From positions 1 through 64,000 of the forward strand of contig CCKK01000003.1 in the NCBI GenBank assembly GCA_001048675.1: a stretch of 64,000 nt of DNA. Direction: 5' to 3'. The notes under the pieces are model-generated. The model saw nothing but the letters and a program-made list of their open reading frames with translations, made no database searches and was not told the DNA's origin. Source of the DNA: Vibrio diabolicus (lineage in GTDB: Bacteria; Pseudomonadota; Gammaproteobacteria; Enterobacterales; Vibrionaceae). How positions within the stretch are numbered: position 1 is the first letter of the stretch; every line of letters starts with the position of its first letter. The translations under genes and the position numbers were made by a program. Positions 55,011 through 62,666 of this stretch are shown one piece after another.

Positions 55011-55745
55011 TTATTGTCTAGCTCTAATAGGGTTACAGCCTTTAGGTACAGTGACATAGGAAACGGCTCCTACCACACTGTCGATAGCGATAGCCAGCAT
55101 CGCTGTAGGAATAGCGCCTGCCAGCATCATGATGGGTTCATCCAGATCAATACCGGTAAAAATGAGCTCCCCTAACCCACCGCCACCAATTAAGAAGGCC
55201 AGTGGAACGGTGCCCACGTTGACAGCTAACGCCGTGCGGATACCGGCAAAAATGACGAACAGCGCATTAGGAATTTCAACCTGAAACAACATTTGTAACT
55301 CGGTCATACCAATGCCTGACGCCGCTTCTTTTAAATGAGCGGGCACTTCTTTCAGCCCGATGTAGGTGTTTCTGACAATCGGCAACAACGAGGCAATCGT
55401 CAGCCCAAATACCGCAGGCACGGTGCCAATGCCAAGAAAGCTCATTGCCAGCGCAAGAATAGCTAAAGTAGGAATCGTGGTCCCCACATTCAAAACCTGC
55501 ATCGCCGATTCTGCGACTTTCTGAAAACGAGGACGGCTGAGCAATACGCCGACGGGAATAGCGATTAGGATCGCCAACCCACCAGACAGCAGCACCAGTT
55601 CAATGTGCTGAACCGTCAAATAAACCATGTCTTCTTGGTAGTAGAGGAAATCATCGATCGTACCCGCGCCTTGTAAATAAATACCCAACGCAAAGACACA
55701 CGCCAATAAAACGAAATAGTAGGTTTGTTTTAGCTGATTGGTCAC
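55011..55745 (-). CDS. OpuC/OsmU-type ABC permease 1
   Basis: 244 residues, about six membrane segments, with the permease EAA-like loop HLKEAASGIGMTELQMLFQVEIPNALFVIFAGIRTALAVNVG. The GTG start overlaps the ATPase stop (GTGA) and AAGGAGG lies inside the ATPase's last codons, so translation is coupled. One half of a heterodimeric translocation pore with the permease at 56936-57592. Confidence 0.92.
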   Translation of the reverse strand: MTNQLKQTYYFVLLACVFALGIYLQGAGTIDDFLYYQEDMVYLTVQHIELVLLSGGLAILIAIPVGVLLSRPRFQKVAESAMQVLNVGTTIPTLAILALAMSFLGIGTVPAVFGLTIASLLPIVRNTYIGLKEVPAHLKEAASGIGMTELQMLFQVEIPNALFVIFAGIRTALAVNVGTVPLAFLIGGGGLGELIFTGIDLDEPIMMLAGAIPTAMLAIAIDSVVGAVSYVTVPKGCNPIRARQ

Positions 55746-56911
55746 GATGCCTCCTTAGCCTGATGCAATGGCTGTGGCTCACTAAGAGAGGTATCGCGCT
55801 GATAAGTTGCGCCTAGATAATGGGTAATGCCGCGCTGTGTGACTTCGCCCACTAAGCGGCCATTCTCGTCAACACACGGCATCCAAACAATGTCGTGCGT
55901 GAACATCTTCGATGCGACTTTACGCAGATCATCCGTGGTTCGGGCGATTGTTTTCAGGCCGACATAATGTTCGCCGCAGTACCCCTTCATATTGATTGCG
56001 GTAGCTTTGGGCACATAACCGATAGGTTGGTGTTGGTCATTCACTAATATCACGGCGTCGCGATATCCATACGCGTCAATTTTAGTTAGAGCGTCGGCAA
56101 GCGTATCGTTAGGTTTCACGTACGCAAAAGTGGTCTGCATGACGGATTCAGCTGTAACTAAGCGTAGACGTTTAAGTGCGCGATCATCTCCGACAAAGTT
56201 TTTCACGAAATCATCTTTCGGATGTGCGAGTAAATCGTCAGGCGTATCGTACTGAACCAGATGACCATCGCGGAAAATCGCAATTCTATCGGCCATTTTG
56301 ACCGCTTCATCAATGTCATGACTGACAAACATGATGGTCTTGTTGAGCTCTTGCTGCATTTTAAGGAACTCATCCTGGATTACTTCACGGTTGATCGGGT
56401 CAATCGCGCCAAATGGTTCGTCCATTAGCATTACGGGAGGATCCGCCGCCAGCGCTCGGGCAACACCAATTCGTTGCTGCTGTCCGCCAGACAACTCATT
56501 TGGATAACGATTAAGGAAGACACTAGGATCAAGAGCCACCATCTCCAATAGCTCTTTTGCACGCGTCATGTACCTTGCCTTATCCCATCCTAATAACTTG
56601 GGAACCACCGCGATGTTTTCGCCAATCGTCATGTTGGGAAATAAGCCAATTTGCTGAATAACATAACCGATGTTGCGGCGCAGAGTGACCGTATCCATCC
56701 CAGAAGTATCTTCACCACCAAGGTAGATCTTGCCAGATGTCGCGGGAATAATTCGGTTGACCATTTTCAGCGTGGTGGTTTTGCCACAACCGGATGGGCC
56801 AAGTAACACACAAATTTCACCACTGGGAACTTCCATCTCAATGTGATCTGCGGCAGTCACCGGGCCATTAGGCGTTTCAAAAATTTTGGTTAGCTTGTCA
56901 ATTTTGATCAT
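55742..56911 (-). CDS. OpuC/OsmU-type ABC ATPase with CBS domains
   Basis: 389 residues. ABC domain 1-~240: Walker A GPSGCGKTT, Q-loop YVIQQIGLFPNMTI, signature [16 protein letters not shown], Walker B VMLMDEPFGAID, switch VSHDIDEA. A tandem CBS pair follows (~250-370; DALTKIDAYGYRDAVILVNDQHQPIGYV), which in OpuA/OpuC senses ionic strength or nucleotides. This suggests that transport is gated by osmotic conditions or cyclic-di-AMP-like ligands; the latter is family knowledge from Gram-positives, not shown here. Confidence 0.93.
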   Translation of the reverse strand: MIKIDKLTKIFETPNGPVTAADHIEMEVPSGEICVLLGPSGCGKTTTLKMVNRIIPATSGKIYLGGEDTSGMDTVTLRRNIGYVIQQIGLFPNMTIGENIAVVPKLLGWDKARYMTRAKELLEMVALDPSVFLNRYPNELSGGQQQRIGVARALAADPPVMLMDEPFGAIDPINREVIQDEFLKMQQELNKTIMFVSHDIDEAVKMADRIAIFRDGHLVQYDTPDDLLAHPKDDFVKNFVGDDRALKRLRLVTAESVMQTTFAYVKPNDTLADALTKIDAYGYRDAVILVNDQHQPIGYVPKATAINMKGYCGEHYVGLKTIARTTDDLRKVASKMFTHDIVWMPCVDENGRLVGEVTQRGITHYLGATYQRDTSLSEPQPLHQAKEAS

Positions 56912-56935
56912 TTGAATGTCCCTATTATTTATCCT

Positions 56936-57592
56936 TTATCGAGCAGCGGTTAGGCCCGGTGGCGTTAATCTTTTTTGTAGTCGAATCAATCCGTAATCCG
57001 CGATGATAGCCAGAAGGCTGACGGCGATGGCACCAACAATCAGTTGTCGAGGATCACTTTGCGATATGCCACGGCTGATAAACACGCCCAACCCTCCTGC
57101 TCCGATATACGCGGCGATCGCCATAACGCCAATATTCATTACTACTGCCGTTCTCACACCCGCCATAATCACCGGGATCGCCAATGGAATTTCCACCATT
57201 TTCAAACGTTGAAAAGGGGTCATCCCGATGCCGCGAGCAGCCTCTCGGAGTGACGGTTCTACGTTGTGAATGGCGGTATAAGTGTTGCGAATAATAGGCA
57301 GCTGAGAATAAAGCAGTACGGTAATCACGGCGGGCACGTAGCCAATCCCATGACCAATGGTTGATAAGAGAGGAATCATCAAACCAAACAGTGCGATTGA
57401 AGGAATGGTGATAATGATGGACGCTACGTAAAGCACCACTTTCGCAACGCGCTCATTTTGTGTGATAAGAATGCCGATAGGTACGCCAGTTAAGATGGCA
57501 AGCCCAACAGCCAGAGCGACCAAAGAGATGTGCTCCATGGTAAGCGTACCTAGCAGCGCTAAGTTATCTATGGTGAAATTTAGTAAGTCCAA
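56936..57592 (-). CDS. OpuC/OsmU-type ABC permease 2
   Basis: 218 residues with six predicted helices and the coupling loop SLREAARGIGMTPFQRLKMVEIPLAIPVIMAGVRTAVVMNIG. I place the start at TTG 57592, six nt after GGGGAG; another TTG (57607) would overlap that ribosome site. First gene of the six-gene run permease-ATPase-permease-binding protein-nitrilase-MmgE/PrpD. Homologous to, but clearly different from, the other permease in the operon. Confidence 0.9.
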   Translation of the reverse strand: MDLLNFTIDNLALLGTLTMEHISLVALAVGLAILTGVPIGILITQNERVAKVVLYVASIIITIPSIALFGLMIPLLSTIGHGIGYVPAVITVLLYSQLPIIRNTYTAIHNVEPSLREAARGIGMTPFQRLKMVEIPLAIPVIMAGVRTAVVMNIGVMAIAAYIGAGGLGVFISRGISQSDPRQLIVGAIAVSLLAIIADYGLIRLQKRLTPPGLTAAR

Positions 57593-57728
57593 GTAGGTCT
57601 CCCCCAACTGTGATTCGCAACCAAGTTAACAGGAGATTAAATTACGCTACTTTTTATTAACAGTGTTGTAAAATAGCGACACGTTAAGATAGAAATACGA
57701 AATATTAAGGAGGGAAATAATTGGCTTT

Positions 57729-57763
57729 CTCATCACCAAAAAAAGCGCTTTATTGGCGATGAG
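57729..57763. other. Hairpin between the chemoreceptor and transporter operon
   Basis: CTCATC-A-CCAA (57729-57739) pairs with TTGG-C-GATGAG (57753-57763), one mismatch. It lies past the chemoreceptor stop on its strand; no good T-run follows, so its role as a terminator is doubtful. Confidence 0.35.
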
Positions 57764-57828
57764 CAGCAGTAGTAAACAAGTTGATTATATCGGAACTGAA
57801 AAAAGCCATTGATAGCATGAAGAACCAA

Positions 57829-59142
57829 CTACAATGAGCGGTTAAATTGCTCCACAGCCTCTACGACACGGCTAGCGCCATCTTGTATTTCGTTCATCAC
57901 ATTCCCCGCTTTTTCTGAAAGCTCTAGCGTATCTAGTGCTTCTTTTTGGCATTTGGCGATCAGTTGGACAGCATTATCGGTTCGCTCTAAGTTTTCAGTT
58001 ACCATTGTGACAATTTCATCAGTGGTCGCATTGGTTCTTGTGGCAAGCTGTCTGACCTCGTCAGCAACAACGGCAAAGCCTCTACCATGCTCACCCGCGC
58101 GAGCTGCTTCTATCGCCGCATTTAACGCTAGTAAGTTAGTTTGGTCTGCAATACCACTGATGCTATTAACCAGTTCACTAATGCGTGATGAGTGCGCTTT
58201 GAGCTCGTCAATGGCCGTATTCGCTTGCTGCATCTGGTCAGACAGTGTTTGCACCTTTTCTAGCGTCGAACCTATCACTTGCTGACCTTGCAGTGTTTGT
58301 GTTCCGGTCTCTTGAGAAACTTCATTAGCCAATTGCGCAGCCTGAGCCATTTGCTGCTCTTGCATCACCTGCTGGGTGATGTCGGTCGCGAACTTGACTA
58401 CCTTGTAGAGCTCTCCTCTATCGTTACGGATAGGGTTATAGGAGGCTTCTAACCATACCTCTTCACCGTAACGGTTAACTCGCTTAAATCGGTCTGAAGC
58501 AAACTGTCCTTTTGCCAAACGTTGCCAGAACTCGCGATAAGCTTCAGAACCAGCCTCTTCCTGATCGCAGAACATACGATGATGCTTTCCTTTAATTTGA
58601 TCCAGTGTATAACCCATCGTAGTAAGGAAATTATCATTGGCCTTTAATACATTACCATCTAACGTGAACTCAATAACCGCCATAGAACGGCTCAACGCAT
58701 TCAGCATGTCCTCTTGCTCACGCGATGTTTTGATCGTTCGCGTAAGCTCAGAAGCAAACACAAAAAAGCTTTCGACTTCTTGATGTTCGTTTAAAACAGG
58801 CTGGATAACCGTTCGTAACCACGCTTCTTCGCCGTTGCCTTTAAGTACTTGCATCGCGCCATTCCAAAATACTTTGTCTTGAACGGCTCTCTTCATTCGA
58901 TGAAAGTGCTCTGTATTGCGCGAATTTGATGGAACCAACTCGGTAATCGGTTTCGCTAAAATATCCGCATCAGTGAAAAAGAGTTGTTGCTGAAGTTTTG
59001 TATTTACAGAGGTAATGCAGCCTTTCTTATCCAGCGTTAAGCGAAGCATTTCTTCATCTAAACTGTGTTGGATTTGCTGCAAGCGTTGCAGATCCTGCTT
59101 TAATCGTTGGTTTTCTTGCTGAAGCGACTTATTAAAAAACAT
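57829..59142 (-). CDS. Soluble PAS-PAS methyl-accepting chemotaxis protein
   Basis: 437 residues with no transmembrane helix. An N-terminal coiled coil (~5-35), two PAS domains (~36-150, [28 protein letters not shown]; ~160-270, [30 protein letters not shown]), then a short signalling domain with the universal hairpin tip [40 protein letters not shown]. The layout is that of BdlA-type cytoplasmic receptors. The conserved WF-type PAS phrase [29 protein letters not shown] suggests a haem- or FAD-like or small-molecule sensor. Monocistronic next to the betaine-type importer. Confidence 0.92.
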   Translation of the reverse strand: MFFNKSLQQENQRLKQDLQRLQQIQHSLDEEMLRLTLDKKGCITSVNTKLQQQLFFTDADILAKPITELVPSNSRNTEHFHRMKRAVQDKVFWNGAMQVLKGNGEEAWLRTVIQPVLNEHQEVESFFVFASELTRTIKTSREQEDMLNALSRSMAVIEFTLDGNVLKANDNFLTTMGYTLDQIKGKHHRMFCDQEEAGSEAYREFWQRLAKGQFASDRFKRVNRYGEEVWLEASYNPIRNDRGELYKVVKFATDITQQVMQEQQMAQAAQLANEVSQETGTQTLQGQQVIGSTLEKVQTLSDQMQQANTAIDELKAHSSRISELVNSISGIADQTNLLALNAAIEAARAGEHGRGFAVVADEVRQLATRTNATTDEIVTMVTENLERTDNAVQLIAKCQKEALDTLELSEKAGNVMNEIQDGASRVVEAVEQFNRSL

Positions 59143-59445
59143 AACTTTCTCTCATTTGACTAATCTTCGAACTAGTCAACGGTTTATTACTTATATGCCC
59201 AATAGCCTGCAAAGATACGATTTCGTTTGATCGTTCTTCAAACGCAATTCCTGTCTCCGAGCTGAGACACCTACATGACATAAGGCTATTTTTCTTTGGT
59301 ATGACTTAAGCGCAGTATACTGAAATTTCTTCACCGCCCAAGTTGTTTATATATTTATCAATATTAAGGCAATTGGCAGCTATTATAGATCCGTATTAAT
59401 GCGGATAGTTGTATGGAGAAAGGATGTATTTGGATACAAAAAAAA
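59143..59445. other. Intergenic region between the chemoreceptor and acetate kinase
   Basis: About 300 bp without an ORF of note; contains the chemoreceptor promoter (minus strand) by position. Nothing else recognised. Confidence 0.45.
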
Positions 59446-59467
59446 CCCTTTCCATAAAGGAAAGGGC
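59438..59467 (-). terminator. Terminator of acetate kinase
   Basis: CCCTTTCC (59446-59453) pairs with GGAAAGGG (59459-59466), five-base loop, followed on the minus strand by a run of nine T. Textbook rho-independent terminator 31 nt past the ackA stop. Confidence 0.92.
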
Positions 59468-59497
59468 TTTGACTTAGTTCCCAAAATTTTTGCCGTT

Positions 59498-60691
59498 TTA
59501 CAGCAGTTCCACCGACTGTTGAGCGATTACCCACTCTTCATTGGTAGGAATAACTAGTGCTTTCGCACCGAGCAACTCAGATGTTGCAATAACACCTGCG
59601 TTGCCAAATCTTGCATCTTCGTTGCCTTTCTCATCTTCAACAAAACCTAGCAGTTTTAGGTTTTTCAAGATTTCACGACGAATTGGTAGTGAGTTTTCAC
59701 CAATACCACCAGTGAAGATGATGCCGTCTAATGAATCCAGAGCAGCTAGGTAAGAAGTAATGTATTTCGCAACACGGTAAGTGAAGATTTCAAATGCCAA
59801 CTTCGCACGTGAGTTACCCGCTTCCATGGCTTCTAGTACACCACGTGCGTCACTTGTTACACCGGATACACCTAAGAAGCCTGACTTCTTGTTCATCATC
59901 TCGAACACTTCGTCTTTTTCCCAACCTTTACGGAAAAGGAACTCGATAACACTTGGGTCGAGGTCACCACAACGAGTACCCATCATTAGGCCAGCTAACG
60001 GCGTCAAACCCATACTTGTATCAACACATTCGCCATTTTTAACCGCACTCACTGATGCACCATTACCTAAGTGCACGGTGATAAAGCTGCTTTCTTCAAC
60101 CGGCTTATCTAGCATTTTCGCTGCTTCACGGCTTACGTAGTAGTGGCTTGTGCCGTGAGCACCGTAACGACGCACTTTATGCTCTTCGTAAAGCTCGTAA
60201 GGAAGCGCGTACATAAACGCTTTGGCAGGCATTGTTTGGTGGAAAGCAGTATCAAACACAGCGAATTGAGGCAGTGAAGGGAATGCTGCCATTGCTGCTC
60301 GCATGCCTTCTGCATTCGCTTTGTTATGAAGTGGCGCTAGCTCAGCAAGACGCTCAACTTCTTGAATAACTTTTTCATCGACTTTTACTGTGCCTTTAAA
60401 GGTTTCGCCACCAGCAACAATGCGGTGGCCTACAGCTACAAATTTTGAGCTCAAACCCAAAGTCTCGAGTAGTTTTACCACTCGCTCAACAGCGTACTGA
60501 TGATGGTTACCGCCAGCAGGAATTGCTTCAACGGTTTTTTCTCCCTGATATTTCCAACTGATTTCAGCTTCAGGTAGGCCAAAACACTCACCAATACCTG
60601 ATACCAAAGCTTCACCGGTTTCAGAATCAATAACAGCAAATTTTAATGAAGAGCTACCAGAGTTGATCACCAGTACAAACGAATTAGACAT
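59498..60691 (-). CDS. ackA: Acetate kinase
   Basis: 397 residues, full length for the family. Motifs: N-terminal VLVINSGSSSLKFAV (phosphate loop), GHRIVAGG, FDTAFHQTMP with catalytic Asp, RRYGAHGTSHYYVS, HLGNGASVSAV and FTGGIGENS. It interconverts acetyl phosphate and acetate with ATP. No pta gene adjoins, whereas the usual ackA-pta pair exists in vibrios; this is probably a second, stand-alone copy. The AT-rich upstream region (60692-60991) holds its promoter. Confidence 0.93.
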   Translation of the reverse strand: MSNSFVLVINSGSSSLKFAVIDSETGEALVSGIGECFGLPEAEISWKYQGEKTVEAIPAGGNHHQYAVERVVKLLETLGLSSKFVAVGHRIVAGGETFKGTVKVDEKVIQEVERLAELAPLHNKANAEGMRAAMAAFPSLPQFAVFDTAFHQTMPAKAFMYALPYELYEEHKVRRYGAHGTSHYYVSREAAKMLDKPVEESSFITVHLGNGASVSAVKNGECVDTSMGLTPLAGLMMGTRCGDLDPSVIEFLFRKGWEKDEVFEMMNKKSGFLGVSGVTSDARGVLEAMEAGNSRAKLAFEIFTYRVAKYITSYLAALDSLDGIIFTGGIGENSLPIRREILKNLKLLGFVEDEKGNEDARFGNAGVIATSELLGAKALVIPTNEEWVIAQQSVELL

Positions 60692-60991
60692 GAAATAGTT
60701 ATCCTGTTGTAGAGCAGAGGTTGTAATAGCGCTTGTGCGCTGCGTACTTCTTGTTTGCCCCTCTATTATTCAATAATTTTTTAATCTTTCAACAATCTTT
60801 TAGTAAAAGCGATTTGATTGAACAAATTTTGTTGATCTGTAGCAAGTTTTGATTTTATTTGAAGACTAAAAAATATGACTTGTTAAACATAATTTATGAA
60901 TAGGTCAATTTGTACAAATTCAGAGATATGAGCTACGTTGTTTATTGGGTGAACAAAAATAATAAACCAATCAATAAATCGGGGTAATAAT
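60692..60991. promoter_or_regulatory. Divergent promoter region, acetate kinase / GGDEF-EAL
   Basis: 300 bp, AT-rich, no gene. TTGATTGAACAA and TTGTTGATC (around 60813-60838) are partial FNR/Crp-like half-sites, which would fit oxygen control of acetate kinase, but no full TTGAT-n4-ATCAA box is present. Confidence 0.4.
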
Positions 60992-62593
60992 GTGCCCACT
61001 ATTGCATTTCTATTAGTGATCTTAGGTTTGATTTTGCTCTGCTGGGGATGGCAGATGACAAAAAACATCTGCTCGAGAACTGATGTACCCGGGTGGACTT
61101 TCCTATTGTTGTTAATCAGCTGTTTCATTTTTGCGTATGCCGCTTTTTTACACGCTATAATGCAAAAACCTATCGCTTCCCTCTTGGAAACCGGAGTTTC
61201 TCTCATTTTATTCGGTGGCAGCATTTTTGTGGTGCTGGTTATCAAATGGAGCAACGACTCCATACTAGAACTTCATACCGTTGCTGAAAAAGAGAAGCGT
61301 AATGCCGTTCACGACGCACTTACTGGACTCCCTAACCGTAAATACTGCTTTGAGTTAATCGAAGATAGAATACAGTCTGGAGACCCTTTCTCAGTGATCC
61401 TTTTCGATGTCGTTAACTTTAAACAAGTCAACGATGCTATGGGACACTTTTGTGGAGACCAACTGCTGATTCAAATTGGGCAACGTCTCCAAGAGAAACT
61501 TAAAGGCAGTGACAAAATTTTCCGCGTTGGTGGCGATGAATTTGTCATCCTCACCTCTTCAGCATGCGAGGAAACAGGCAAAAGTCTCATCGAAGAGTTA
61601 GATTCGGCACTGTCTAATCGCTTCCATTTAGATGAGTTTCAAGTCTCTTCCCGCGTTGTTTTCGGTGTCAGTACCTACCCTTATGACGCTCTGTCCAATG
61701 ATCTATTGATAAAGCACGCGGACATTGCCATGTATCACGCCAAACGAAATGGCAACCTCTTTGCATTTTATAATGAGGACATGAACGTCGGGGCCAAGTA
61801 CCAGCTCGAAATCTCTTCTCGTATTCAATGTGCGCTGGAAAAAGAGGAGTTCCAGCTGTACTACCAACCGTTGATTGACGCACATACTAACTTAGCTGTC
61901 GGCTTTGAAGCCGTGATCCGTTGGCATGACGAAAATGGTAAAACGATTTCGCCTAACGACTTCATCCCCATCGCGGAGCGAAGTAATCAAGTGCACAACA
62001 TCACCATGTGGGTCCTCAACCAAGTTGAAAAAGATCTCCAGACCTTTATAGAAAAAGACATCAAGCTTCCTGTACACGTTAACTTATCTGCAAAAGATCT
62101 CTCGTCTAATTTATTGTTCAACCGCTTGGAAACACTGCTCAAGGTAAACCCTCAATTTGCTGACCTTATAAGCTTAGAGATTACTGAAACGATGGCGATT
62201 GATAGAGTTGTTGAGCTCAACCCCCTAATTCACCAAATCAAAGGATTGGGTATTAAGATCAGCTTGGACGACTTTGGCACCGGGTATTCATCTCTGTCGC
62301 TTTTGAGAGATCTCCCAGTTGATCAAATTAAAATCGACCGATCATTTCTTTGTACCGCAAGCCGGACAGAGGGCACTCGCTCTATCGTTGAGAACACAAT
62401 AGCGTTAGCGCATGGCCTAGGGTATTCAGTCGTCGCAGAAGGCGTTCAAGACATGGATACACTGCATTTTTTACGCAGCCGTGGCTGCGACATCATTCAG
62501 GGCTACTTGTTCTGCCCAGCCCTACCCTTAAACGAAGTAATAACCTGGGTAAATGAGCACGATGAAAAACAAAGCCGTATTCGACGCGCATAA
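60992..62593 (+). CDS. Membrane-bound GGDEF-EAL cyclic-di-GMP enzyme
   Basis: 533 residues; GTG start with GGGG upstream. Two or three N-terminal membrane helices (residues 2-22, 32-52, 60-82). GGDEF domain (~95-255) with an intact RVGGDEFVIL; the inhibitory I-site Arg is replaced (KGSD for RxxD). EAL domain (~270-520): the motif reads EAVIRW instead of EALIRW, but the other catalytic residues are kept (NLS, EITE, DDFGTGYSS, KIDRSF, AEGVQ). Both activities are possible; phosphodiesterase is more likely in dual proteins of this kind. No periplasmic sensor domain is present. Confidence 0.93.
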   Translation: MPTIAFLLVILGLILLCWGWQMTKNICSRTDVPGWTFLLLLISCFIFAYAAFLHAIMQKPIASLLETGVSLILFGGSIFVVLVIKWSNDSILELHTVAEKEKRNAVHDALTGLPNRKYCFELIEDRIQSGDPFSVILFDVVNFKQVNDAMGHFCGDQLLIQIGQRLQEKLKGSDKIFRVGGDEFVILTSSACEETGKSLIEELDSALSNRFHLDEFQVSSRVVFGVSTYPYDALSNDLLIKHADIAMYHAKRNGNLFAFYNEDMNVGAKYQLEISSRIQCALEKEEFQLYYQPLIDAHTNLAVGFEAVIRWHDENGKTISPNDFIPIAERSNQVHNITMWVLNQVEKDLQTFIEKDIKLPVHVNLSAKDLSSNLLFNRLETLLKVNPQFADLISLEITETMAIDRVVELNPLIHQIKGLGIKISLDDFGTGYSSLSLLRDLPVDQIKIDRSFLCTASRTEGTRSIVENTIALAHGLGYSVVAEGVQDMDTLHFLRSRGCDIIQGYLFCPALPLNEVITWVNEHDEKQSRIRRA

Positions 62594-62619
62594 AAAAGCC
62601 GAGCATTTCGCTCGGCTTT
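62591..62619 (-). terminator. Bidirectional terminator between GGDEF-EAL and helicase genes
   Basis: AAAGCCGAGC (62595-62604) pairs with GCTCGGCTTT (62610-62619), 5-nt loop. On the minus strand T6 follows, ideal for the helicase message; on the plus strand the tail TTTCAATTCTT is weaker, but it lies directly after the GGDEF-EAL stop. Confidence 0.88.
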
Positions 62620-62666
62620 CAATTCTTGCGGCAATTTAATCAATTGCTCTAATCACTGATTCGTGA

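Noticed and set aside
60813..60838. FNR box upstream of acetate kinase
   Set aside because: Only partial half-sites are present; no full consensus could be placed.
60883..61263. 126-codon minus-strand frame over the GGDEF-EAL start
   Set aside because: The plus-strand gene has membrane helices, GGDEF and EAL domains; the antisense frame has no recognisable features.
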